From assembly GCA_036501825.1 (NCBI GenBank), contig DASXZP010000032.1, forward strand, positions 248,001-312,000: a stretch of DNA of 64,000 nt. The letters are read 5' to 3'. The DNA comes from JAFECT01 sp036501825 (GTDB lineage Bacteria; Pseudomonadota; Alphaproteobacteria; Caulobacterales; Caulobacteraceae). The position numbers and the translations under genes are program-made. The notes under the pieces were generated by a model. The model did no database searches. It saw nothing but the letters and a program-made list of their open reading frames with translations, and was not told the DNA's origin. Each line of letters starts with the position of its first letter. Position 1 is the stretch's first letter. Positions 41,262 to 49,243 of the stretch are shown in pieces.

Positions 41262-43556
41262 ATGAAGGTCGTCTGTCTCGGAGGCGGGCCCGCCGGGCTC
41301 TACTTCGCCATCTCCATGAAACTGCGCGACCCGTCGCACCAGGTGACGGTCTATGAGCGCAACCGGCCGGGCGACACCTTCGGCTGGGGCGTGGTCTTTT
41401 CGGACCAAACCATGGACAACCTGCGCGCCAACGATCCGGCGAGCGCGGCGGTCATCGCCGACAGCTTCGCCCACTGGGACGACATCGACGTGTTCATTCG
41501 CGACGAGCGGATCACCTCGTCGGGCCACGGCTTTTCCGGAATCGGCCGCAAGCGTTTGCTCGAACTGCTGCAGGGCCGCGCCCGCGCGCTCGGTGTCGAG
41601 CTGGTGTTCGAACGCGAGATCGAGGTTGCCGACATCGAGACGTTGGACGCGGACCTGATCGTCGCCTGCGATGGTTTCAACTCGAAAATCCGCACCCACT
41701 GGGCCAAGGACTTCGAAGCCGACATCGACACGCGCGCCAACAAATACGTCTGGCTCGGCACCCACAAGGCCTTCGACGCCTTCACCTTCGCGTTCGAAGA
41801 GACCGAGCACGGCTGGGTGTGGGCGCACGCCTACCGGTTCGATCGCGACACCTCGACCTTCATCATCGAATGTTCGGAAGAGACGTGGCGCGCTTCGGGC
41901 TTCGACACGATGGACCAGGACGAAATTTGCCGCGCGGGCGAGCGCCTGTTCGGCAAGTACCTGGACGGCCACAGCCTGATGAGCAACGCCAAGCACCTGC
42001 GCGGCACGGCATGGCTGAACTTCAACCGCGTGCTCTGCCGCAACTGGCGGCGCGGCAAGGTCATCCTGATGGGCGATGCGGCGCATACGGCGCACTTCTC
42101 CATCGGGTCGGGCACCAAGCTCGCCTTCGAGGACGCGATCAAGCTCGCCGACGTGCTGCATTCGGGCAAGCCCTTCGATCAGGCCATGGACGACTACCAG
42201 GCCGAGCGCGAGGTCGAGGTCCTGAAGCTGCAGAGCGCGGCGCGTAATTCGACGGAGTGGTTCGAGCACCTCGACCGCTATCTCGAGCTGGAGCCACTGC
42301 AGTTCACCTACAGCCTGCTCACCCGCTCGCAACGGGTCAGCCACGAGAACCTGCGTCTGCGCGACCGCGACTTCCTCGAAGGCGTCGAACGCTGGTTTGC
42401 GGCCAAGGCCGTGGGCCGGCCGGTGAACGAGGCGCTGCCGCCGATGTTCACGCCCCTGACCTTGCGCGGGATGACCGTGCGTAACCGGGTCGTGATGTCG
42501 CCGATGTGCATGTATTCCGCCGTCGACGGCCTGCCGGGCGAGTTTCACTTCGTCCACTACGGCGCGCGCGCCGTGGGCGGGGCGGGGCTTATCTTCACCG
42601 AGATGACCGACGTCTCCGCCGACGCACGGATCACGCCCGGATGCGCGGGGCTCTACAGCGATGAACACGTCGCCGCCTGGAAACGCATCGTCGATTTCGT
42701 CCACGCCTCCAGCCCGGCCAAGATCGCGCTTCAGCTCGCCCACGCCGGGCGCAAGGGTTCCACGCGCGTGCCGTGGGAAAGCGACCACGAGGACCAGCCG
42801 CTGGTCGAGGGCAACTGGGAGCTGATCGCGCCGTCCGCCATCCCCTGGTCGGAGCGCAACCAGACCCCGCGCGCCATGACGCGCGATGACATGGACCGGG
42901 TGAAGGCCGACTTCGTCCGTGCGGTCGAGCGGGCCGAGCTGTGCGGCTTCGACATGGTCGAGATGCATGCCGCCCACGGCTATCTGTTCTCCGAATTCCT
43001 GACTCCGGTCAGCAACCAGCGCAGCGACGAATACGGCGGCTCGGTCGAAAACCGGTTGCGCTATCCGCTCGAGGTGTTCGCGGCGATGCGCGCGGCCTGG
43101 CCTGCCGACAAGCCGATGTCGGTTCGCGTTTCCGCCAGCGACTGGGTCGACGACGGCCTGAGCGAAGAGGATTCCGTCGCCATCGCAGTCGCCTTCAAGG
43201 CGGCGGGTGCGGATTTGATCGACGTGTCGGCGGGCTCGACCTCCACGCGCGCCAAGCCGGTCTACGGGCGCATGTTCCAGACGCCGCTGTCGGACCGGCT
43301 GCGTAACGAGGGCCAGGTGCGCACCATGGCGGTGGGCAACATCTATGAGCCGGACCACCTGAACTCGATCCTGGCCGCAGGCCGCGCCGACCTGTGCGCC
43401 CTGGCGCGGCCGCATCTGGTCGATCCGTTCTGGAGCGTGCGCGCGGCGGCGGAACTCGGCTACGACGGGGTCGCGGCGCCGATGCAGTACCGGGCGGGGC
43501 AACAGCAGCTGAAGCGCAATCTCGCGCGTCAGCAGCAAGCGGCGCTCGCGGTCTAG
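41262..43556 (+). CDS. Bifunctional aryl-CoA monooxygenase/OYE reductase (anthraniloyl-CoA monooxygenase or salicylyl-CoA 5-hydroxylase type)
   Basis: A 764-residue fusion preceded by a strong GGAGGA. Residues 1-385 form a class A flavoprotein hydroxylase: FAD GxGxxG as CLGGGPAGLYFA, RKRLLELLQGRARALGVEL and the second FAD motif MGDAAHTAHFSIGSGTKLA. Residues 395-750 form an Old Yellow Enzyme domain: FTPLTLRGMTVRNRVVMSPMCMYS, QLAHAGRKGS, EMHAAHGYLFSEFLTP and SNQRSDEYGGS. This arrangement is that of 2-aminobenzoyl-CoA monooxygenase/reductase, which hydroxylates and then reduces the ring of the CoA thioester using NAD(P)H; close relatives act on salicylyl-CoA. It heads the eight-gene operon. Confidence 0.9.
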   Translation: MKVVCLGGGPAGLYFAISMKLRDPSHQVTVYERNRPGDTFGWGVVFSDQTMDNLRANDPASAAVIADSFAHWDDIDVFIRDERITSSGHGFSGIGRKRLLELLQGRARALGVELVFEREIEVADIETLDADLIVACDGFNSKIRTHWAKDFEADIDTRANKYVWLGTHKAFDAFTFAFEETEHGWVWAHAYRFDRDTSTFIIECSEETWRASGFDTMDQDEICRAGERLFGKYLDGHSLMSNAKHLRGTAWLNFNRVLCRNWRRGKVILMGDAAHTAHFSIGSGTKLAFEDAIKLADVLHSGKPFDQAMDDYQAEREVEVLKLQSAARNSTEWFEHLDRYLELEPLQFTYSLLTRSQRVSHENLRLRDRDFLEGVERWFAAKAVGRPVNEALPPMFTPLTLRGMTVRNRVVMSPMCMYSAVDGLPGEFHFVHYGARAVGGAGLIFTEMTDVSADARITPGCAGLYSDEHVAAWKRIVDFVHASSPAKIALQLAHAGRKGSTRVPWESDHEDQPLVEGNWELIAPSAIPWSERNQTPRAMTRDDMDRVKADFVRAVERAELCGFDMVEMHAAHGYLFSEFLTPVSNQRSDEYGGSVENRLRYPLEVFAAMRAAWPADKPMSVRVSASDWVDDGLSEEDSVAIAVAFKAAGADLIDVSAGSTSTRAKPVYGRMFQTPLSDRLRNEGQVRTMAVGNIYEPDHLNSILAAGRADLCALARPHLVDPFWSVRAAAELGYDGVAAPMQYRAGQQQLKRNLARQQQAALAV

Positions 43557-43565
43557 GCGCGCCGC

Positions 43566-44336
43566 TTGGCCGATCCCGCCCATCCCCTGAAGGATCGACA
43601 CGCGGTCGTCACCGGCGCCGGGAGCGGTATCGGGGCGGCGACGGCGAAGCGGTTGGCGGACTTGGGCGCCGGCGTCACCCTGGTGGGCCGCGATCGTGCA
43701 AAGCTGAAACGCACGGCGGCGGGCCTCGCCAACGCCTGGGTGGCTCCCGCCGACATCACCGACGAGAGCGCCCTGCGCGCCGCGCTGAACAAGGGCCGCT
43801 CGCACTTCGGGCCGGTGGCGATCCTGGTCAACAACGCCGGCGTCGCGCCGTCCGCGCCGTTTCTGAAAACCAGCCGCGCCATGCTCGACGAGGTCCTGGC
43901 GACCAACCTGACCGGTGCCTTCCTGGCCAGCCAGCTTGCCCTGCCCGATATGTTGCTGGCGGGCTGGGGGCGGATCGTCAACGTCGCCTCGACCGCTGCG
44001 CTCGAAGGGTATCCCTACGTCAGCGCCTATGTTGCTTCCAAACACGCCCTGCTGGGCCTCACCCGCGCCCTGGCGACGGAGACGGGGCGCAAGGGGGTGA
44101 CGGTGAACGCGGTTTGCCCCGGGTTCGTCGACACGGACATTGTCGCCCGCTCGGTGGAGACGATCGTCACGCGCACCGGGCGCACGGTCGAAGAGGCCAG
44201 GGCGGAACTCGCGTCGGTCAACCCGGGCGGGCGGCTTCTGACCGCCGATGAAGTCGCCGACGCCATTGTCGGGCTGTGCCTGGACGAAAGCTCGGCTATC
44301 AACGGCCAGGCCGTACCGGTCGCGGGGGAGAGCTGA
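43566..44336 (+). CDS. SDR-family dehydrogenase, probable hydroxyacyl-CoA dehydrogenase of the aromatic pathway
   Basis: A 256-residue classical short-chain dehydrogenase. It shows the cofactor motif VTGAGSGIGAA (TGxxxGIG), NNAG, the catalytic Ser in NVASTAALEG, YVASK (YxxxK) and CPGFVDTDI. The only in-frame start near the previous stop is TTG at 43566, 10 bp downstream; no in-frame ATG precedes the dinucleotide-binding motif. In this operon the natural job is oxidation of a 3-hydroxyacyl-CoA intermediate after ring opening, though an FabG- or ketoreductase-like activity on the cyclic intermediate is equally possible. Confidence 0.88.
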   Translation: MADPAHPLKDRHAVVTGAGSGIGAATAKRLADLGAGVTLVGRDRAKLKRTAAGLANAWVAPADITDESALRAALNKGRSHFGPVAILVNNAGVAPSAPFLKTSRAMLDEVLATNLTGAFLASQLALPDMLLAGWGRIVNVASTAALEGYPYVSAYVASKHALLGLTRALATETGRKGVTVNAVCPGFVDTDIVARSVETIVTRTGRTVEEARAELASVNPGGRLLTADEVADAIVGLCLDESSAINGQAVPVAGES

Positions 44337-44338
44337 GC

Positions 44339-44839
44339 GTGAGCGCTGAAATCCAGACGCTTCAGGACAAGCTCGGCGATGCGCCGAACGCCAAGGCGCC
44401 GGTGCGCCTCGAACTGCGGCTGTTGACCTGCACCCACCTGATCGAACAGCGCCTGGGCGCCCTGTTCCGCGAGACCTTCGAGACCACGCTCGCCCGCTTC
44501 GATTTCCTGGCGGCCCTGGATCGCAAGGGCGAGATTAGCCTGGGCGAGGTTTCGCGGCTGCTGATGGTGTCGAACGGCAATGTCACGGGCCTCGCCGCGC
44601 GGCTGCGCCAGGACGGGCTGATCGAAGACGCACCGCACCGCGGCGATCGCCGCGCCCAGTACGTGCGTCTCTCCTCCGAAGGCGCACGGCAGTTCAAGAA
44701 GATGGCCAAGGCGCACGAAGGCTGGGTCGAGGCGATGTTCGCGGACTTGAGCGACCAGGAACGCGAGGACCTGATGCGCCTGCTCGACCGCGCCAAACAC
44801 TCATTGCGCCGTGACGCAAACCAGGACGAGACCGCATGA
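44339..44839 (+). CDS. MarR-family transcriptional regulator
   Basis: A 166-residue regulator starting at GTG, 2 bp after the SDR stop, with GGGGGAG about 9 bases upstream. A longer frame overlaps the SDR gene and is less likely. The winged helix is clear at about 60-125: FDFLAALDRKGEISLGEVSRLLMVSNGNVTGLAARLRQDGLI, then the wing DRRAQYVRLSSEG. The operon position and the palindrome 21 bp before the first gene suggest it represses the operon and is released by an aryl-CoA, as for other MarR regulators of CoA-dependent aromatic pathways (BadR, CouR). The next gene starts within its stop codon (ATGA). Confidence 0.9.
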   Translation: MSAEIQTLQDKLGDAPNAKAPVRLELRLLTCTHLIEQRLGALFRETFETTLARFDFLAALDRKGEISLGEVSRLLMVSNGNVTGLAARLRQDGLIEDAPHRGDRRAQYVRLSSEGARQFKKMAKAHEGWVEAMFADLSDQEREDLMRLLDRAKHSLRRDANQDETA

Positions 44840-45645
44840 TCGCCGCCGACTACAAAGCCCAACACTTCCTGTGGTCCTGCGAGGACGGGGTAGGGCGCAT
44901 CACGCTCAACCGTCCCGACCGCAAGAATCCGCTCACCTTCGACTCCTACGCCGAGCTGCGCGACCTGTTGCGCGCCCTGGGGTTGGCCAAGGACTGCAAG
45001 GTTCTGGTGATCGCGGGCGCCGGCGGGAATTTCTCGTCCGGCGGCGACGTGCACGAGATCATTGGCCCGCTGACCAAGATGGACATGGGCGGCCTGCTCG
45101 CCTTCACCCGCATGACCGGCGACGTGGTCAAGGCGCTGCGCGCCTGTCCGCAACCGGTCATCGCCGCCATCGATGGCGTCTGTGTCGGCGCCGGCGCGAT
45201 CCTGGCCATGGCCAGCGATTTCCGCCTGGGCACGCCCAAGGCCAAGACCGCGTTTCTGTTCACCCGCGTGGGACTCGCCGGATGCGACATGGGCGCCTGC
45301 GCGATCCTGCCGCGCATTATCGGCCAGGGCCGGGCGAGCGAACTGCTGTTCACCGGCCGCGTCATGACCGCGGAGGAGGGCGAGCGCTGGGGCTTCTTCA
45401 ACCGGCTGGTCGAGGGCGCGGCGTTGATCGACGAAGCGATGGGTTTGGCGCGAACGCTGGCGGCGGGGCCGACCTTCGCACACGGAATTACCAAGAACCA
45501 ACTCAACGTCGAGTGGGACATGAGCCTCGACGCCGCCATCGAGGCCGAGGCGCAGGCGCAGGCGATCTGCATGCAGACCAAGGATTTCCGCCGCGCCTAT
45601 GAAGCCTTCGTCGCCAAGCGCGACCCGAAGTTCGAGGGCGACTGA
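44836..45645 (+). CDS. Crotonase-family enzyme (annotated type: enoyl-CoA hydratase/isomerase)
   Basis: A 269-residue crotonase-fold protein: ITLNRPDRKNPL, oxyanion-hole segment NFSSGGDVHEI, then IDGVCVGAGAILAMASDFRLG and FTRVGLAGCDMGACAILPR. The two glutamates that act in enoyl-CoA hydratase appear absent: Ile is at the first position (GAGAIL), and Phe, or Thr-Arg depending on alignment, is at the second. An Asp is present in VGLAGCDMGA, at the place of the catalytic Asp of dienoyl-CoA isomerase. So the reaction may be an isomerisation, or a ring-cleaving hydrolysis of a cyclic keto-CoA, rather than simple hydration. Start overlaps the MarR stop; stop overlaps the next start (TGATG). Confidence 0.85.
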   Translation: MIAADYKAQHFLWSCEDGVGRITLNRPDRKNPLTFDSYAELRDLLRALGLAKDCKVLVIAGAGGNFSSGGDVHEIIGPLTKMDMGGLLAFTRMTGDVVKALRACPQPVIAAIDGVCVGAGAILAMASDFRLGTPKAKTAFLFTRVGLAGCDMGACAILPRIIGQGRASELLFTGRVMTAEEGERWGFFNRLVEGAALIDEAMGLARTLAAGPTFAHGITKNQLNVEWDMSLDAAIEAEAQAQAICMQTKDFRRAYEAFVAKRDPKFEGD

Positions 45646-46817
45646 TGGCCGATCGCAGCTTCCTCGACTGGCCCTTCTTCGAGCCGCGCCATCGCGCCTT
45701 CGCCGAGGCGTTGGACGCCTGGGCTGCGGACAACGTCGCGCCCCTGGAAGCTGACGGTGAACCCGAGGGGGACGCCGCGCTCGACGCGCGCTGCCGTGAG
45801 ATCGTGCGGCGTCTGGCCGGCGGCGGCTGGTTGAAACACGCCGTGCCGGATGCGAACGGCGCGCTCGACGTGCGCACCCTTTGCCTGACGCGTGAGATCC
45901 TGGCGCGACACCTGGCGCTCGCCGATTTTGCTTTTGCCATGCAGGGCCTGGGGTCCGGTCCGGTCAGCCTGTTCGGAACCGACGTCCAGCGCGACGCCTA
46001 TCTCTCCGCCGTCGCCGCGGGCCGCAAGATCGCCGCCTTCGCCCTGTCCGAGCCGGACGCCGGCTCCGACGTCGCCGCCATCGCCACCACCGCGCGCCGC
46101 GACGGGGCCCACTGGGTGCTCGATGGGTGCAAGACCTGGATTTCGAACGGCGGCATTGCCGATTTCTACATCGTGTTCGCACGCACCGGCGAAAGCGGCG
46201 CCAAGGGGCTCGGCGCCTTCATCGTCGACGCCGATACGCCGGGCCTGCGTGTCGCCGAGCGAATCCCGCTGATCGCGCCGCATCCGCTGGCGACCCTGAA
46301 GTTCGAAGGCTGCCGCGTGCCGCAGGACCGCATGATCGGCGGCGAGGGCGAAGGCTTCCGCATCGCCATGGCCACCCTCGATGTCTTCCGCTCGACCGTG
46401 GGCGCCGCGGCGCTGGGCCTCGCGCGCCGGGCGTTCGACGAGAGCCTCGACCACGCACGCCGACGCAAGCTGTTCGGCGCGCCCCTGGCCGACCTGCAAC
46501 TTACCCAGGCCGCTCTGGCCGACATGGCGCTCACCGTCGACGCCTCGGCGCTGCTGGTCTATCGCGCGGCCTGGACCAAGGACGGCGGCGCCGCACGGGT
46601 GACGCGCGAAGCGGCGATGGCCAAGCTGCACGCCACCGACGGCGCCCAGCAGGTCATCGACAAGGCGGTGCAGATGCAAGGCGCCCAGGGCGTGCGCTTC
46701 GGCGGCACGGTCGAGCGCCTCTACCGCGAAGTCCGCGCTTTGCGCATCTACGAGGGCGCCTCCGAGGTGCAGAAGGTCGTCATCGCCCGCCAGGCGCTGG
46801 CCGCGGCGGAAGGCTGA
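45645..46817 (+). CDS. Acyl-CoA dehydrogenase
   Basis: A 390-residue flavoprotein of normal family length. It has the FAD/substrate signature AFALSEPDAGSDVAAI (about 125-140), WISNGG, the FAD-binding AQGVRFGGTVERLYREVR and the C-terminal IYEGASEVQKVVIARQAL, whose Glu is at the usual catalytic-base position. In the operon it should oxidise a CoA thioester formed after ring reduction or opening, passing electrons to ETF (etfAB not in this window). Start and stop are both tightly packed against neighbours (TGATG overlap upstream, 2-bp gap downstream). Confidence 0.93.
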   Translation: MADRSFLDWPFFEPRHRAFAEALDAWAADNVAPLEADGEPEGDAALDARCREIVRRLAGGGWLKHAVPDANGALDVRTLCLTREILARHLALADFAFAMQGLGSGPVSLFGTDVQRDAYLSAVAAGRKIAAFALSEPDAGSDVAAIATTARRDGAHWVLDGCKTWISNGGIADFYIVFARTGESGAKGLGAFIVDADTPGLRVAERIPLIAPHPLATLKFEGCRVPQDRMIGGEGEGFRIAMATLDVFRSTVGAAALGLARRAFDESLDHARRRKLFGAPLADLQLTQAALADMALTVDASALLVYRAAWTKDGGAARVTREAAMAKLHATDGAQQVIDKAVQMQGAQGVRFGGTVERLYREVRALRIYEGASEVQKVVIARQALAAAEG

Positions 46818-46819
46818 CC

Positions 46820-48427
46820 ATGGCCGCCCCGACCGCCCATCGCGACACCTTCGTGCGGGACAACCTCCCGCCGCCGCAGGCGCAACCGCTGTTCCTGTTC
46901 GATCGGCCGGAGCTGCAATATCCGGCGCGCCTGAATGCGGCCTGTCTGCTCGACCGCGTGATCGCGGCCGGCGGCGGCGCTCACGATGCGATCGTCAGCG
47001 GCGACCTGCGCTGGAGCTATGCGGAACTCAACGCCATCGCGTCGCAGATCGCTCACGTCCTGGCGCAGGACCCGACTTTCATGCCCGGCGCGCGTGTGCT
47101 GCTTCACGGCCCCAATGCGCCCTGGACCGTTGCGGCCTGGTTCGGGATCGTGCGCGCGGGCGGGATTGTGGTGGCGACCATGCCCATGTTGCGCGCCGGC
47201 GAGCTGGCCAAGGTTGTCGACAAGGCGCGCATCTCCCACGCCATCGCCGACGCGTCCCTGGCGGAAGCCGTCGAAGCGGCGCGCGACGCGACCGGCCTGC
47301 TCAAGCGCATCTTCTATTTCGGCGAAGGCGGAACGTTCGAACGCGCCACCGCCGCGATGCCCGATGCCTTTGCCGCCGTCGAAACCGCGTCGGACGATCC
47401 GGCGCTGATCGCCTTTACCTCCGGCACCACCGGCGTGCCCAAGGGCTGCATCCACTATCACCGCGACGTCCACGTCATGGCGGACACCTTCTCGCGGCAT
47501 ATTCTGAAGCCCGAGCCGTCGGAAATCTTCTGCGGCACGCCGCCCTTCGCCTTCACCTTTGGTCTGGGCGGGTTGGTGATCTTTCCGCTTGCCGCGGGCG
47601 CCACGGCGGCGCTGCCGTCGCAGCCGGGGTTCGATGGGCTCGAGGCCGCCATCGAGCGGCACGGCGTCACGACGCTGTTTACCGCGCCGACCGGCTATCG
47701 GGCGCTGATGAAGAACCACCCGAACGGCCCGCGCAGCCTCAAGAAGTGCGTGTCGGCCGGAGAGACTCTCCCGGCGGCGACGTCCCAGGCCTGGCACGAC
47801 GCCACCGGCGTGCGCATCATCGACGGCATCGGCGCCACTGAGATGATCCACATCTTCATCTCCGCCAGCGGCGACGACGTGCGGCCGGGCGCCACCGGCA
47901 AGCCCGTCCCCGGCTTCATCGCGGAAATCCAGGATGACGCGGGCAATGCCCTGCCGCGCGGTGAGACCGGGCGTCTGGCGGTGCGTGGGCCGACCGGCTG
48001 CCGCTACCTGGCCGATTCGCGCCAGGGCGACTACGTCAAGCGCGGCTGGAACATGACCGGTGACGTCTATCGCGTGGACGAGGACGGCTATTTCTGGTTT
48101 GTCTCGCGCGCCGACGACATGATCGTGTCTTCCGGCTACAACATCGGCGCGCCCGAAGTGGAGAACGCCCTGTTGCAGCACGCCGACGTCGCCGAAGTCG
48201 CGGTCATCGGCGTCGCCGACGCCGAACGCGGCCAGATCTGCAAGGCCTTCGTGGTGCTGAAGGCGGGCGAGGGGTCCGACGCCAAGGCCGCGGAGCTGCA
48301 GTCCTTCGTGAAGGGCGTGATCGCGCCCTATAAATATCCGCGCGCGGTCGAGTTCGTCGACGCCCTGCCCAAGACCCAGACCGGCAAGCTGCAGCGCTTT
48401 CGCTTGCGCGAGGGGTCCGGCGCATGA
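46820..48427 (+). CDS. Benzoate-CoA ligase family enzyme, probable 2-aminobenzoate- or salicylate-CoA ligase
   Basis: A 535-residue adenylate-forming ligase. It begins with the family-typical DTFVRDNLPPPQAQPLF, then has the P-loop AFTSGTTGVPKGCIHYHRD (about 198-216), the GIGATEMIHIF motif, MTGDVYRVDEDGYFWFVSRADDMIVSSGYNIG and the catalytic-lysine end PKTQTGKLQRFRLRE. The N-terminal start and IHYHRD segment are those of the 2-aminobenzoate/benzoate CoA ligase group rather than fatty acid ligases. It would supply the substrate for the monooxygenase that opens the operon. The start at 46820 follows the previous stop by 2 bp; the frame is open far upstream but only as a shadow of the dehydrogenase gene. 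Confidence 0.9.
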   Translation: MAAPTAHRDTFVRDNLPPPQAQPLFLFDRPELQYPARLNAACLLDRVIAAGGGAHDAIVSGDLRWSYAELNAIASQIAHVLAQDPTFMPGARVLLHGPNAPWTVAAWFGIVRAGGIVVATMPMLRAGELAKVVDKARISHAIADASLAEAVEAARDATGLLKRIFYFGEGGTFERATAAMPDAFAAVETASDDPALIAFTSGTTGVPKGCIHYHRDVHVMADTFSRHILKPEPSEIFCGTPPFAFTFGLGGLVIFPLAAGATAALPSQPGFDGLEAAIERHGVTTLFTAPTGYRALMKNHPNGPRSLKKCVSAGETLPAATSQAWHDATGVRIIDGIGATEMIHIFISASGDDVRPGATGKPVPGFIAEIQDDAGNALPRGETGRLAVRGPTGCRYLADSRQGDYVKRGWNMTGDVYRVDEDGYFWFVSRADDMIVSSGYNIGAPEVENALLQHADVAEVAVIGVADAERGQICKAFVVLKAGEGSDAKAAELQSFVKGVIAPYKYPRAVEFVDALPKTQTGKLQRFRLREGSGA

Positions 48428-48861
48428 GCCTGTTCAAGGTCCGCTACCCGATCCGGTTCGGCGACTGCGATGCGGCGGGCATCGTGTTCTATCCGCGCTA
48501 TTTCGAGATGGTGAACAACACCGTCGAGGACTGGTTCGCCGGGCCGCTCGCCCATTCGTTCAAAAGGTTGCACCTGGAAGACCTGACCTCCATCCCCACC
48601 GTGCGCTTCGAGGTGGATTTCGTGAACGTGTCGCGGCTGGAGGATCAGCTCGACTTCTCCCTCATCGTTGACCGTCTGGGCGCCAGCTCGTGCCGCCTGC
48701 GCATCCAGGCGCACTGTCACGGCGAGCTGCGCATCGACGTGCGCCAGACCATCGTCTTCGTCGACATGAACACCATGGCGCCCGCGCCCTGGCCCGACGA
48801 CCTGCGCGCAAAAATGGAGCCCTATATGCTGGACGGTGCGGGAGGACGCGATGGCGCTTGA
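48424..48861 (+). CDS. Hotdog-fold acyl-CoA thioesterase (4-hydroxybenzoyl-CoA thioesterase type)
   Basis: A 145-residue thioesterase with the catalytic segment IRFGDCDAAGIVFYPRYFEM (Asp at about residue 16), typical of the 4-HBT/YbgC group. It overlaps the ligase stop (ATGA) and the downstream rid gene by 11 bp, so it belongs to the operon. Such an enzyme could release CoA from dead-end or hydroxylated aryl-CoA products (for example gentisyl-CoA in a salicylate route), relieving CoA trapping. Confidence 0.88.
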   Translation: MSLFKVRYPIRFGDCDAAGIVFYPRYFEMVNNTVEDWFAGPLAHSFKRLHLEDLTSIPTVRFEVDFVNVSRLEDQLDFSLIVDRLGASSCRLRIQAHCHGELRIDVRQTIVFVDMNTMAPAPWPDDLRAKMEPYMLDGAGGRDGA

Positions 48862-49243
48862 AATCCTGTTGCCGGAAGGTTGGCCGCGTCCGAAGGGCTA
48901 CGCCAACGGTGTTGCGGGCGAGGGCCGTATCGTCTTCGTTGCGGGTCAGATCGGCTGGAACGAAGCCGGCGTCTTCCCCGACCCGAGTTTCGCCGGCCAG
49001 TTCCGCCAGACTTTGCTCAATACGCTGGCCGTCCTGAAAGCGGGCGGAGCCGGGCCTGAGGACGTCGCGCGCATGACCTGGTTCATCACCGACAAGCCAG
49101 CCTATCTCGCCTCCCTGCGCGCCATCGGCGCCATCTGGCGCGAACTGTTCGGCCAGCACTATCCGGCCATGGCCGTGGTGGTGGTGTCGGCCCTGATCGA
49201 GGATCAGGCTTTGGTGGAGATCGAGACAACGGCCATCGTCTAG
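48851..49243 (+). CDS. RidA/YjgF-family protein, lacking the usual catalytic arginine
   Basis: A 130-residue Rid-family trimer-forming protein. The start MALEILLPEGWPRP is fixed by GGAGGA at 48840-48845; the preceding frame is the shadow of the thioesterase gene. It has the family segments GYANGV, VFVAGQIGWNE, DVARMTWFITDKPAYL and the final strand LVEIETTAIV. In the strand where RidA carries the imine-binding Arg (VARLP...), this protein reads VSALIEDQ, so the arginine seems missing, as in the Rid4-7 subgroups reported to lack deaminase activity. The position in the operon still suggests a role on an enamine/imine or ring intermediate. Its stop shares CTAG with the convergent membrane protein gene. 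Confidence 0.85.
   Translation: MALEILLPEGWPRPKGYANGVAGEGRIVFVAGQIGWNEAGVFPDPSFAGQFRQTLLNTLAVLKAGGAGPEDVARMTWFITDKPAYLASLRAIGAIWRELFGQHYPAMAVVVVSALIEDQALVEIETTAIV

Noticed and set aside
41238..44045. 935-codon frame on the - strand opposite the monooxygenase gene
   Set aside because: Low-complexity Arg/Ala/Val/Gly/His-rich shadow of a clear flavoenzyme gene in high-GC DNA; no domain.
46127..46819. Long N-terminal extension of the CoA ligase frame
   Set aside because: It overlaps the acyl-CoA dehydrogenase gene, is Arg/Gly/Pro-rich, and the ligase fold starts normally at 46820 just after the previous stop.
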